A stretch of DNA of 64,000 nt from a virus. Both the position numbers and the translations under genes were made by a program. This document shows positions 32,060 through 40,965 of this stretch, in pieces. The stretch spans positions 62,001-126,000 of the IMG/VR virus record IMGVR_UViG_3300045125_000140; one strand, given 5' to 3'. Below the pieces are notes generated by a model. That model was given only the letters and a program-made list of their open reading frames with translations. It did not search any database and had not been told where the DNA came from. The number at the start of each line of letters is the position of its first letter. Position 1 is the stretch's first letter.

Positions 32060-32179
32060 ATGTACACAAAAATGTCCGCAAAATCTACACAAGAATGTCC
32101 GCAGAATCTACACAAGAATGTCGCCGGGGGAAAGATCAAAATCGGTATAAAAACCCCTATGAATTCCACGGAATCTTGA
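32060..32179 (+). CDS. Short frame covering the iteron-like repeats, 39 aa
   Basis: AAAGGAGG seven bases before the ATG is a strong SD. The codons, however, are mostly the 23-base repeats (STQECPQNLHKNV), so this could be a real small peptide or an accident of the repeat array. Confidence 0.4.
   Translation: MYTKMSAKSTQECPQNLHKNVAGGKIKIGIKTPMNSTES
32063..32122 (+). repeat. Tandem 23-base repeats (iteron-like)
   Basis: Unit CTACACAAGAATGTCCGCAG plus AAT: a full copy at 32085-32107, a near copy at 32063-32084 and 15 bases of a third at 32108-32122. Direct repeats next to an initiator-like gene are typical binding sites for replication initiators. Confidence 0.7.
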
Positions 32180-32195
32180 CTTGCCCCCTCGCTGC

Positions 32196-32240
32196 CTAAT
32201 AAATAAATAAGTAAATAAGAGCGGTCGGAGCCCCGACCGC
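32196..32240 (+). other. AT-rich tract and GC-rich hairpin
   Basis: A run of TAAATAAATAAGTAAATAAG (32199-32218) is followed by GCGGTCGG/CCGACCGC (32221-32240). AT-rich DNA next to iterons could be the unwinding element of an origin; the hairpin might be a terminator-like or origin structure. Confidence 0.45.
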
Positions 32241-32247
32241 AACGAAT

Positions 32248-32880
32248 ATGGATAAGCCAAAGAAGGAAGAGCTAAAAGCGCTCATCAAAGCCGGAGCCGA
32301 CAAGCTTGATCGGTACCGAGCTAAAAAAGGCTACTCCATCGAGGAGCGGCTTGCCTCAGCAAAGCAAACCTCAAAACCGGTAAAGCCGGTCGGCATCGAT
32401 TGGGCTAATCCGGCAAAGTGGGGAAAGGACACCTGGCTAAAAGCTTTTGTCCAGCTCTCCTGCGAAAGTGACCCGGAGGTACCTCTCTGGATCGACAACC
32501 CCTCCAACGACGGCTCGTTGACTCGTAACGACGTCTACGAGGCTCACGACCTCGGTTCTAAAAGCCGCAGAGCTCACGCAGGGCGTCGGTTAGTGGAACT
32601 AGTCCACTTTGTTTCCAAATCGATCTCCGGCTTTTCTGAGCCATCTAATGAACAGCTGCTCGACACCATCAAATTTATTCGGGAAGTTTGGTTTCCGAGG
32701 TGGGGCGAGTTCTGCACCAAGTATTTGAAAAAAGAAGCAGCCTTCCGATTCTCTCCTGCGTATCTTATCGCTGCGCAGGAGCCGGTGTCTAAATTCATCA
32801 AAGCTACCAGGGCAAAGATTACCAGCGTTAAACCGAAGAGATCGGCCAACGACTGGTTGAAGGAGACAGAAGATGAGTGA
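32248..32880 (+). CDS. Unknown protein of the replication block, 210 aa
   Basis: MDKPKKEELKALIKAGADKL; Lys-rich N-terminus, then a globular region with several Trp. No recognised motif. It overlaps the next gene by eight bases; replication-linked by position only. Confidence 0.65.
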   Translation: MDKPKKEELKALIKAGADKLDRYRAKKGYSIEERLASAKQTSKPVKPVGIDWANPAKWGKDTWLKAFVQLSCESDPEVPLWIDNPSNDGSLTRNDVYEAHDLGSKSRRAHAGRRLVELVHFVSKSISGFSEPSNEQLLDTIKFIREVWFPRWGEFCTKYLKKEAAFRFSPAYLIAAQEPVSKFIKATRAKITSVKPKRSANDWLKETEDE

Positions 32881-33976
32881 TCCGATTATCAAACGTGCGG
32901 TTTTTGACGAAGCGACCAACACGTGGACAACGGATACCGATAAGGTGTTCCGTGTCGGCGAGGTCCTTACCCTCGACATGTCTGGTCCCGTAGGCTACTC
33001 GCTCAACAAGCTCCGCGACATCTACGAAGAGCTGCTGCTCGAGCGCGGCAAGCTCCAACAAAAACTTGCTAACTCGTTTATGAACTATCGAGTTAGGCAC
33101 GAGAAACCTCCAGAAAACTACGACGACCTGAACTCGGAGCTGGCCTACCAGTCGCTCCGCCTTGCGGCGTTAACGGATAATGCTGGAGTTTATAAGAGCT
33201 TAGCCGAGCTGGACATCTACGTAGAGCTGGGCTATTTTGTAACTCTCTCCATGAAGTTTACGCTCGACGGAGACGGCCTGGTTATTACGGTCTCTCCACC
33301 GAGAGAGAACGAACTTCAGCACGAAAACATCGTCTCGATGAGTGCGAGCGTTTCCGAGTATGTTTCGGAGGGCGCAAAGTTTGCGGCAACGATTACCAAT
33401 ATCCGGCCGATAATTCGTTCGGTATCTTCCGCTAAGGAACTCGAAGCTGCCGGATACTCAGCCTCGTCCGACCAAGTTATCGACGTCGCCAACAAGATTC
33501 CGGGACTATACCTCCCTATCTCGTTGTGGCCAAAGCTGTTCGGAATGTTTGGCTGGGTCTACGCCGATCTGGATATGAGCAAGCTTCCCGAGATTCTTCC
33601 TGACGTCTTCAACAACATTGTTTTAAAAGACCAGCTTGCCGTTTACGTTTTGGGGTCAGGCTCAATCAACTCGCACCGCGGCGCTTTTATTCACGTGATT
33701 CCGGCGGACGCGTTTGCGTCGGACGACTCGATCGAGTCAAACATAAACAAACTTTCAACCGTAAGCGGGACGCTTGATCTGGACAGCTTTGCGGTGTTTA
33801 AGGCTGTTCCTGTAGACGAGGCTATGATTCCGGTAGCCCTTGTTGTTTCGAAGGATACGACCACGACGTATTCGCAAAGCCAGATCAACGGGATGTTCGA
33901 CGTCGACAGCGATCTGTCCAAATCGGCTTTTGATTTGACCATGTTTACGTCATTGACTAAGCGGATTGTCCTGTGA
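32873..33976 (+). CDS. Unknown protein of the replication block, 367 aa
   Basis: MSDPIIKRAVFDEATNTWTT; mixed alpha/beta, no Walker or nuclease motif seen. Four-base overlap with the following helicase-loader-like gene, so co-expressed with the replisome. Function unknown. Confidence 0.65.
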   Translation: MSDPIIKRAVFDEATNTWTTDTDKVFRVGEVLTLDMSGPVGYSLNKLRDIYEELLLERGKLQQKLANSFMNYRVRHEKPPENYDDLNSELAYQSLRLAALTDNAGVYKSLAELDIYVELGYFVTLSMKFTLDGDGLVITVSPPRENELQHENIVSMSASVSEYVSEGAKFAATITNIRPIIRSVSSAKELEAAGYSASSDQVIDVANKIPGLYLPISLWPKLFGMFGWVYADLDMSKLPEILPDVFNNIVLKDQLAVYVLGSGSINSHRGAFIHVIPADAFASDDSIESNINKLSTVSGTLDLDSFAVFKAVPVDEAMIPVALVVSKDTTTTYSQSQINGMFDVDSDLSKSAFDLTMFTSLTKRIVL

Positions 33977-34569
33977 ATAAATTAACGCCGCATTCTGGTT
34001 TACGTGATATGCCCATCGAAAGGTGGGCATCCAACGACCCATTTTTTGGATTTGACTCCGACCTAGTTTTGCGGATGCAGCGAATGTTCGAATCGCCCAG
34101 CGCTGTTGAGCAGGCCGCGCAAGAGTCCATCTACAAAAAGCTGGTTAAAAATCCTAACTTCGTTCCTATCGAAAACGGGAGAATGTTTCTGCTTAACGGC
34201 GGAGACGCTGATTGCGGTATGGTTCTTTGCGCTTTGCTTTTATTTGCAAAGAACATGTGCGCCGCTCCTGGACGCGTAGATGCCCGATCATTAGCCGAGA
34301 TGGTATCCATCAAGGAATCCATCATCTTAAAAATGAACGAGTATCCGGTATCGCAACTTGTGCGTAAGGACCTCGATCTTCTTGTTCTTCAGAATGTGGA
34401 TTCATTTCTGCACGATCGCTTTAAGGACAAGATTTCCTCAGTCATATCCGCGCGGCTTAATAAACCGCTAATTACGATTATCGAGTGCGCGGATATCGAC
34501 ACCACCCTAGAAGAATTTGGAATGCTTAATTCCGGATTCAACGCGAGATTCGTAACCAGATGGCCCTAG
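33973..34569 (+). CDS. Putative helicase-loader-like protein
   Basis: 198 residues. LLNGGDADCGMVLCALLLFA could be a degenerate nucleotide-binding region, and LDLLVLQNVDSFLHDRFKD ... KPLITIIECADI resembles the Walker B/sensor 1 portion of DnaC-type loaders. No clear GKT is present. It overlaps the DnaB-like gene by ten bases, the usual place for a loader. Confidence 0.4.
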   Translation: MNKLTPHSGLRDMPIERWASNDPFFGFDSDLVLRMQRMFESPSAVEQAAQESIYKKLVKNPNFVPIENGRMFLLNGGDADCGMVLCALLLFAKNMCAAPGRVDARSLAEMVSIKESIILKMNEYPVSQLVRKDLDLLVLQNVDSFLHDRFKDKISSVISARLNKPLITIIECADIDTTLEEFGMLNSGFNARFVTRWP

Positions 34570-35963
34570 ACGACTACACACCAGTCGAGGACAGCCTCGA
34601 ATCAAACGCGGTACGTGCCATAAACCGCGACATGCGGGAGCGCGAATTTATGACGCGCCTCGTGTGTCACCAACCAAAACACAAGGAAATTGACGACTTA
34701 ATTCGTAACGGAGTTAAGTTTGACAGTTTTTCCGAACCAAACGAAAAGATTCTGCGGTGGGTGCTCGACCAGTACTCCACCTCCAGAACCATTCCAACAG
34801 CCGATCAGCTTCAAGCGCATTTTCCTACGTTACAGGATGTTGCGCTGCTCCCGCCGGAATCTCCGGTTCAGGAGAACTGCACGCTTATCGGCCTGCATAC
34901 AAACGTCGTTGACGCGCATTATCTTGTAAGTTTACGGAAGCACGTTGAGACCATCGCGAACGAATGGTCGTCCGACATCTCGATTACCGACCTAAAGAAC
35001 GTCGTCGAGAAGGGTCACCGCGAACTCAACAAGATTCTTGCCGTAACTTCTAGTACCGCAAAAACATTAGCTGAATCCGTCGATGACGTTCTAAAAGACT
35101 TCAACGATTCAAAGCTTGGCGTTAATTGGGGAATACAGCTTCCGTTTCCGTTCCTCAACGAGACGCTCCGTGGCTTGCAGCCGGCGCAGCTGATGACCGT
35201 CGTTGCACGTCCGGGTGTGGGCAAGACCTGGTTTCTGTTGATGTGCGCGTGCAGCGCTATTACCGGTAACCCGTGGTTGTTCACGCCGTCCGAGCGTCGC
35301 GGAGTGATCCTCACCGACGACGATTACAAGAAGTTTTCGGCCGCGCGCCGGCGCGTTGTTTTTGTTTCTATGGAAATGCCCATCGTGGACATCTCCAAAC
35401 GCGCCATCGCGCTTCTTACAAAACTGAAGTACCCCGAGATTCGTACGGGCGTATTTTCAGACGCTAACGACGAAACTCGTTTTGTTAAAAAGCTAGACGC
35501 GCTCAAAGCGCCCAGAAGCATCGGCGAGAACCTGCTTCTTGTTACGGCTCAAACACCGGAGCAGGTTGCCGCATACGCCGACCAGTTCAATGCCGATATG
35601 GTAATCGTCGACGGCTTTTACCTTATGGGCGGCAGCGGCGAGAAGCGCTGGGAGCGAGTTCAGGACAATCTCCAGCAGATGCGAAACGACAGCCTTTCTT
35701 CCTTACGGCCTTATGTGCTTGCTTCGCAGCTTGCGCAAAAGGAGGACAGGATGGCCTTCTCGCAAAGCGTGGAGCAGGACTCGTCGATCATTATTCAGCT
35801 ACATCAGAATCTGCAGGATAGAAACCTCGGGCAGATTCGGATGCAAACTAGGAAAGTTCGCGAAGGCGTATCCGATCTTCAATATTACTACAAATGGGAC
35901 GTAGGTACCATGACCTTTACCGAGGAAGGGCAGGTGGTCCAAAATGGGAGAGACGATGTTTAA
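34560..35963 (+). CDS. DnaB-like replicative helicase
   Basis: 467 residues. RecA-type core: LPFPFLNETLRGLQPAQLM, Walker A ARPGVGKTW (216-224), the H1a-like VFVSMEMP, Walker B ADMVIVDGFYLMG, and a Q/R-rich C-terminal part (GQIRMQTRKVREG). The N-terminal 150 residues are helical as in DnaB/T4 gp41 N-domains. It unwinds DNA ahead of the polymerase and recruits primase, which is encoded 0.5 kb downstream. Confidence 0.8.
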   Translation: MALDDYTPVEDSLESNAVRAINRDMREREFMTRLVCHQPKHKEIDDLIRNGVKFDSFSEPNEKILRWVLDQYSTSRTIPTADQLQAHFPTLQDVALLPPESPVQENCTLIGLHTNVVDAHYLVSLRKHVETIANEWSSDISITDLKNVVEKGHRELNKILAVTSSTAKTLAESVDDVLKDFNDSKLGVNWGIQLPFPFLNETLRGLQPAQLMTVVARPGVGKTWFLLMCACSAITGNPWLFTPSERRGVILTDDDYKKFSAARRRVVFVSMEMPIVDISKRAIALLTKLKYPEIRTGVFSDANDETRFVKKLDALKAPRSIGENLLLVTAQTPEQVAAYADQFNADMVIVDGFYLMGGSGEKRWERVQDNLQQMRNDSLSSLRPYVLASQLAQKEDRMAFSQSVEQDSSIIIQLHQNLQDRNLGQIRMQTRKVREGVSDLQYYYKWDVGTMTFTEEGQVVQNGRDDV

Positions 35964-36162
35964 TAAACAAACCGTGCGTGATATTTGGAACGCGCTGCTG
36001 GAAGCGGTCGTAGCCACGCTGCTCACGGCCACCATTCTTTGGGCAATCAACGGATTTGATACCTCAACCGACCCACCGTTTGGATTCTTTTTAGTTCTGT
36101 TTATTGCCTACTTTGCGTACCTGTATGCATTTTCAAAACTCCGTATTTTTCGCAAATACTGA
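35956..36162 (+). CDS. Small two-helix membrane protein, 68 aa
   Basis: ATG 35956 is preferred over 35944, with GGGAG upstream. Hydrophobic segments LLEAVVATLLTATILWAI and FGFFLVLFIAYFAYLYAF, with a basic C-terminus. Function unknown. Confidence 0.6.
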   Translation: MFNKQTVRDIWNALLEAVVATLLTATILWAINGFDTSTDPPFGFFLVLFIAYFAYLYAFSKLRIFRKY

Positions 36163-36187
36163 CCCTAAATAGGGCATAAGAATAATA
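36150..36187 (+). promoter_or_regulatory. Phage-type promoter motif, copy 3 (variant)
   Basis: CATAAGAATAATA at 36175-36187 matches the motif at 204 and 18179 with small changes; AATACT lies 14 bases upstream. It is 14 bases before the next small gene. Confidence 0.45.
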
Positions 36188-36200
36188 CGGAGACGTGTTT

Positions 36201-36356
36201 ATGTTAAACGGTATGTATGAATTTTGGGCGGACTGGCGCCTCTGGGTCTATTCTGACCCGGTGGCGCTCGGCTTTGTCTACATGCTGACGGGGTGTTCCC
36301 TGATCGGCGTGTACACGCTTGCGGAAGACCTGTACAAGGGTCTCCGCAAGAAATAA
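36201..36356 (+). CDS. Small membrane protein, 51 aa
   Basis: MLNGMYEFWADWRLWVYSDP, then a membrane segment (VALGFVYMLTGCSLIGVYTL) and a basic tail KGLRKK. GGAGA upstream. It lies between a promoter motif and a terminator, so it may be a one-gene transcript. Confidence 0.55.
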   Translation: MLNGMYEFWADWRLWVYSDPVALGFVYMLTGCSLIGVYTLAEDLYKGLRKK

Positions 36357-36361
36357 AAAAT

Positions 36362-36395
36362 AAACAAAGCAGGGAGACATCTCTGCTTTGTTTTT
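36362..36395 (+). terminator. Rho-independent terminator
   Basis: AAACAAAGCAG pairs with CTGCTTTGTTT and continues into five T. Confidence 0.8.
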
Positions 36396-36406
36396 ACTAC
36401 TAAATT

Positions 36407-36505
36407 ATGACTTACTTAATTATTGTTACCATTATCCTTTCACTCATCTTTTGGTACAAGCTTTCGACTCTGTCGGAACAAGAAGACAACAACCCATTGA
36501 AGTGA
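36407..36505 (+). CDS. Single-pass membrane peptide, 32 aa
   Basis: MTYLIIVTIILSLIFWYKLS followed by a short polar tail. No SD; it starts 12 bases after the terminator. Its stop is one base before the primase GTG, so it could be a coupled leader. Reality is uncertain. Confidence 0.4.
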   Translation: MTYLIIVTIILSLIFWYKLSTLSEQEDNNPLK

Positions 36506-36506
36506 T

Positions 36507-36971
36507 GTGCAAGAAGCGCAGCTAACCCAATTTCTTATGGAGATTGGGTTGTGGCCGCTAAAACGAAGCGGCACAAACAATTACAGCACGGCCTGCTTTT
36601 TTCCCGAAAAACATAAGGGAGGCGTTGACCGGCGACCGTCGGCTACCATCTCCTTTAATCAGGGTGAATCGTGGTTCCGTTGCTACGGCTGCGGGACACG
36701 AAAACCTATAATCTCAACAATTCGAGAGGCCGCCGTTAGGGATCTTTCGAAAAGAGATTGGCTAGAAGCCGTCGAGAAGTTCAGGACGGTCGAGGATTCG
36801 GACGCGCTTATCATGTCCGTTCGTAAGATGCAGATTGCCGAACCGGAGGCGATAGACTGCACGGATGGCCTTAAACTTATGCTTACCCGGTGCAAGGTTT
36901 ACCCCAAAAGCGTCGTCGAGTTTCTCGAGTCTAAAAACGTCTCGGTAGAGACGGCCAAGAAATTTTTGTAG
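36507..36971 (+). CDS. DNA primase, N-terminal zinc-binding part (frame-broken)
   Basis: GTG start. Phage primase zinc module: ACFFPEKHKGG, SATISFNQGESWFRCYGCGT with CxxC at about residue 54; a fourth ligand may be His or Cys upstream. A helical linker follows. The frame stops at 36969, but one more T in the run at 36963-36967 gives KKFFVAFAPQGYVDRFVARG and joins the Toprim half. The whole primase would be about 340 residues, making RNA primers for the adjacent polymerase. Confidence 0.7.
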   Translation: MQEAQLTQFLMEIGLWPLKRSGTNNYSTACFFPEKHKGGVDRRPSATISFNQGESWFRCYGCGTRKPIISTIREAAVRDLSKRDWLEAVEKFRTVEDSDALIMSVRKMQIAEPEAIDCTDGLKLMLTRCKVYPKSVVEFLESKNVSVETAKKFL

Positions 36972-37528
36972 CCTTCGCACCCCAGGGATACGTAGATAGA
37001 TTTGTGGCCCGAGGATCGGATGGGAAACCTAAGCCGGTCTTATCCGACTCTATTTTTATTCCGACCCTGATTAAAAACAGGGACGGAAAAACTATCTGCG
37101 TCGGCGGTCAGGCTAGACCTCTTGACAAGGGTCTAGGGTCGAAGTACTTTACGATGTATCCGCACAGCATCGGCAGATTTCTGTACGCGCAGCATTTAGC
37201 GGATACCACAAGAAATAAGGCTGCTCTCCTGGTGGAGGGCGCTTTCGACGTAATGCATCTGTGGCAGGAGGGCTATCGAGCTTATGGGCTCTTCGGCCTC
37301 AACGCCAGCCACCACAGGTGCGTGAAGTTAAAAAAGATGGGCATCTCCGAAGCCGTAGTTTTTCTGGATCCGGATCAATCCGGAATCAGCGCTACGGAAA
37401 AGGCGGTGCAGGCGCTGCGGGATGAAAACATCAACGCGACGTCCATCTCATATAACAAGCAACCAAAAGAATGTACGGCCGAAGAGCTTAATGCGTTAGC
37501 GCCGCAAACGCGGCAGGAGTATCTATGA
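36969..37528 (+). CDS. DNA primase, Toprim part (frame-broken)
   Basis: Continues the primase (AFAPQGYVDRFVARGSDGKP); an internal start at 37004 exists. Toprim motifs: ALLVEGAFDVMHLW (catalytic Glu and Asp) and VVFLDPDQSG (DxD). It overlaps the SSB start by four bases. Confidence 0.75.
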
Positions 37529-38511
37529 GTCTTAATAATTTCGGTGCGCCAAACTTTAGCAACCTCTCGCCAGCCATGCGCAAAATGATGGCGTCGTCTA
37601 CGGCGGCGGCTGCCCGGATCTCTAACTCAGATCCGTGGTCGGCACGTCGCGCACACCGTGGACCGCACTACCCGTTCAGCGCACAGCGCGGCAAAACTAC
37701 GAATATCCTGTTCCTGTCCGAGCCGGTGTCCATCAAGGCGCACCAGTACGTGACCGGGTACAAGATCGGCAAGGGCGCGTCCTTTGCCGAAAAGGAGCTC
37801 GGTGCTCTCATCATGGATGCGGACGGCAACGTCAATCCTAACGAGCCGGCATGCGTGGCTCTCGGAAACCCGATCGACTATTCCGTGTTCGTCATCTCAG
37901 AGCTGGTGTCCTACACCAACTCTCGTGGCGAGCAGTTCCAAAATCCGGTCCGTCTTCTTATCGTAAAGGACGGTTCGGACCAGAGCCTACAGCTCATCGC
38001 GCAGGCGGCTCGCAAGGAGGCCGGCGGTTCTCTGCTTAACTGCGTCATCGAGGTAACTCGCGGCACAGGTCAGCAGACTCCGTCGATCGGCTCCTCCTTC
38101 TCGCTCGTCGGCAAGATGTCTCGCGAAGAGCTCCTCGCTGATCCTACTTGGGTCAAGATGAACGAGACGCTCGGAAAGATTAACATCGCCGAGTATTTCC
38201 GTCCGTTCAGCCGCGATGAGCAGATCGAGAGCCTTAAGCGGTATCAAGCCGTTGCGGATAAGTACGGCATCCGCTACGACGCCGCGGCTTTTGGAATCGC
38301 GCTGGCTGGCGGACCTATCTCCGTCAGCTCGTCCGCTGTTCCAAGCAAGGCCGCTTCATCTCTAAGTGCATTTGCTAAGATGGGCGACGCGGTCGAGGAC
38401 GAGGAGGAGGTAGCCCCGGCTCCAAAGCCCTCTCCGAAGCAGGCGCCCAAAGCCGTAGAAAAACCGCAAGTTCAGGAAGTACTCGATGACCTTGACGATA
38501 TCTGGAAGTGA
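37525..38511 (+). CDS. Single-stranded DNA-binding protein, T4 gp32-like
   Basis: 328 residues: an Arg/Ala-rich N-terminus, a central beta-rich OB-like core (KTTNILFLSEPVSIKAHQYV) and, after a Pro/Lys linker, an acidic tail ending LDDLDDIWK, as in phage SSBs that recruit partners through the tail. Between primase and polymerase genes. The zinc site of gp32 is not seen, so it is a functional analogue at most. Confidence 0.65.
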   Translation: MSLNNFGAPNFSNLSPAMRKMMASSTAAAARISNSDPWSARRAHRGPHYPFSAQRGKTTNILFLSEPVSIKAHQYVTGYKIGKGASFAEKELGALIMDADGNVNPNEPACVALGNPIDYSVFVISELVSYTNSRGEQFQNPVRLLIVKDGSDQSLQLIAQAARKEAGGSLLNCVIEVTRGTGQQTPSIGSSFSLVGKMSREELLADPTWVKMNETLGKINIAEYFRPFSRDEQIESLKRYQAVADKYGIRYDAAAFGIALAGGPISVSSSAVPSKAASSLSAFAKMGDAVEDEEEVAPAPKPSPKQAPKAVEKPQVQEVLDDLDDIWK

Positions 38512-38516
38512 TCTCG

Positions 38517-38534
38517 ATCTCCTTAAAAGGAGAT
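38517..38534 (+). promoter_or_regulatory. Perfect palindrome masking the polymerase SD
   Basis: ATCTCCTT-AA-AAGGAGAT. The second arm holds AAGGAG, the only SD for the polymerase gene, so its translation may be held down until the hairpin is opened. Confidence 0.55.
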
Positions 38535-38631
38535 TAGCAAAACTTCGCAGCTTGCGTTCGACCTCGAGTGCCGGCCCCCGGAAGGGGGTCGGCCGTCGGA
38601 CGCGCTCGATACTAAGATAACGATTCCCTTC

Positions 38632-40965
38632 TTGCTGGTTATTGCGTCTGGAAAGCTTTCCAAAGCTCTCGACATAACTCAGCAAGAGGTCCGCGATTTT
38701 ATTCGGGATATGCTCTATGACCCGAATATGGAAGTTATCTGCCATAACGCGATGTACGATATTACCGTATTGCACTATCGCGGAATAATAGATGCAAATA
38801 AAATAACGTGCAAACTTCGCGATACGATGGTTTGCCAGTTCCTGCTCGACGAAGAAGAGTCTAAGCACCTAAAAGAAATGGTTTTGCGGCACCTCCACCA
38901 CCGGATGGTTACTTACGAGGAGGCCACAAAGTCGAACGACTCCGCCGTCGAAAAGATTGCCATTCAATCGGCCATCGATAACGTGACGGAAATTCATAAC
39001 AATTTTCACAAGCGTCGCCCTTGGCCAGGATACGACAGCACAAATCTCGTAACGCCGGCAAACTTTAAACTTCGCATTAAACAGGCTGTAGACACTAAGT
39101 GGCCTTCCGAGGTCAACGGCGAAAAGGTCAAGTACGACGCTGCGGCTCGCCAGGAAAAGAAAGATTTCCAAACAAAGAATCTAGCTAGACTGGAGCTGCT
39201 GTTCGGTCAGGACGCTAAAGACGACTACTGGCGTTGGGCAGAAACCACTATCATCAATCCGGGCCGCGCACGGATTGCAGAGCTTGATGTCAAGCTCGAC
39301 GAGATTATGAAGTCTTATTCTGAAGACGACGCGCGTCAAACGCTTCGGCTTTGGAATAGGCTTGCAAAAAGAATCGAAAAGCTTGGCCTGACGCAATGGT
39401 TGCGGCTTGAGTGCGAAGTTCGCCGCATAACGGTTGCCATGTCCGTTACCGGTATCCCTACAAATACCGACGTCTACAAGGAGCTGGACAAGATCGCCAA
39501 ACCTCTCATGGAGGAGATGTGGGGCGAATTGCAGAACACGGTCAAACAGCTCAACGACGACGGCGAGCCGTTTAATCCGAGATCTCCTAAGCAACTTATT
39601 CAGGCCGTGTTCGGCCTTCTTCGCTGCGATGTTCCCGTATACAAAAAATTGCCCAACGGTCAGCTGCTTCCAAAGCTTACGTCCGAGGGCGAGAAATACG
39701 TGCAACGAAACGGGATAGTCCTGGATCTGCGTAACCCGGCCACGCTCACGGAAGATATTCGAACCAAGTACCTCGCGTGCGATAACGAGGTTCTCGAGCG
39801 CATCAGCCATCCAATCGGTATGATGATTCTGAATTATCGAACCGTAGATAAGCTTCACTCCACTTATGTGGTTGAGGGCTTAAAGGGTCCGGCAAACGGA
39901 AGAATCAAGGGATTGTTTGATTCGATCGGCACGGCAACCGGCCGGCTATCTTCCAAAGAACCAAATCTTCAAAATATCCCGTCTCGTAAAAAAGGCGATA
40001 ACTACGATAAGCGAGTTCAGTATCTCGGACCGCGACTTCGCGAAGCTATTGCTGCAGAGCCGGGCAAGTCTTTGATCGTTGTTGACCAGTCGCAGATCGA
40101 GCTTAGAATTATTGCCGACTACTGCCAGGAACGGAACATGATTGCCGCGTACACCGAGGGTGTTGAAGTTGGCGGGATCAAGTTCTATACCGGCGACATT
40201 CACGCAAAAACTTCTAAGCAATTAAGCATCGATCGAAAGCTGGCGAAGAACATCAACTTCGGATTCAATTACGGTATGGGTCCGGAGAAGTTTGCTCGGC
40301 AAATGCGCCTGTTCGACAAGCAGGGCACCTACGACGTCGTTCGGGCAACCGACTGGCGTAATGGGTTCTTCCGCACTTATCCGGGAATCTTGGCGTATAT
40401 CGATACGTTAAAGAATCACTGGGACGAGGGTACTCGAGAGTTTTCGATGCGTTCGGGCCGGCACCGGCACTTCCCCGAGCAGTTCACCACCGGCGGTAAG
40501 ATTTTGAACGCCAAGGTTCAGGGCTCGTCAGCGGACATTATGAAGATCAATATGTTTATGATCGACAAATATGTTCGACCGATTTGCCCATCCTTGGAGC
40601 TTATCTTCCAGGTACACGACGAACTCGGGTTCCAGTGCAATAGCGGCATCGAGTCAAAGAAGGCGGCGGTACTTATCAAGTACATTATGGAACGCGAATG
40701 GTTCCCCATGGCCGTTCCGATCCTATCTTCGGCTAAGGTCTGCCAGTCCTGGGCAGCAAAGGACGACGACAACATCCCAGAAGTCGGCGTCTTTTACGCA
40801 CGGGTCGAAGGCGTAGACATGCTGTTTACCGAGAAGAATTGGTCAGAGTATCTGGCCTACGAAAAACAAAAGAAGGTCGAAGTTAAATGCGCGGTAGCTA
40901 TGTTGTCTCCGCAACACCTCGACTTCTGCAAGAAACACATACCAGAAAGACTTCCCGAATTATGA
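38632..40965 (+). CDS. DNA polymerase, family A, with 3'-5' exonuclease
   Basis: Exonuclease: CHNAMYD (Exo II) and YSEDD (Exo III). Exo I (LAFDLEC) lies upstream of 38632 in the same frame, which is open from 38527, so the real start is near 38530, but no ATG, GTG or TTG is there; a base may be missing. Polymerase: motif A VVDQSQIELRIIADY, motif B RKLAKNINFGFNYGMG, motif C FQVHDELGFQ. At about 810 residues it resembles phage T5/T7-type Pol A enzymes and should be the replicative polymerase. Confidence 0.92.
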   Translation: MLVIASGKLSKALDITQQEVRDFIRDMLYDPNMEVICHNAMYDITVLHYRGIIDANKITCKLRDTMVCQFLLDEEESKHLKEMVLRHLHHRMVTYEEATKSNDSAVEKIAIQSAIDNVTEIHNNFHKRRPWPGYDSTNLVTPANFKLRIKQAVDTKWPSEVNGEKVKYDAAARQEKKDFQTKNLARLELLFGQDAKDDYWRWAETTIINPGRARIAELDVKLDEIMKSYSEDDARQTLRLWNRLAKRIEKLGLTQWLRLECEVRRITVAMSVTGIPTNTDVYKELDKIAKPLMEEMWGELQNTVKQLNDDGEPFNPRSPKQLIQAVFGLLRCDVPVYKKLPNGQLLPKLTSEGEKYVQRNGIVLDLRNPATLTEDIRTKYLACDNEVLERISHPIGMMILNYRTVDKLHSTYVVEGLKGPANGRIKGLFDSIGTATGRLSSKEPNLQNIPSRKKGDNYDKRVQYLGPRLREAIAAEPGKSLIVVDQSQIELRIIADYCQERNMIAAYTEGVEVGGIKFYTGDIHAKTSKQLSIDRKLAKNINFGFNYGMGPEKFARQMRLFDKQGTYDVVRATDWRNGFFRTYPGILAYIDTLKNHWDEGTREFSMRSGRHRHFPEQFTTGGKILNAKVQGSSADIMKINMFMIDKYVRPICPSLELIFQVHDELGFQCNSGIESKKAAVLIKYIMEREWFPMAVPILSSAKVCQSWAAKDDDNIPEVGVFYARVEGVDMLFTEKNWSEYLAYEKQKKVEVKCAVAMLSPQHLDFCKKHIPERLPEL

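Noticed and set aside
32063-32122. A CRISPR array
   Set aside because: The 23-base units are directly adjacent with no unique spacers, and no cas1/cas2 genes are present. The Cas4-like nuclease at 47579 belongs to the recombination genes.
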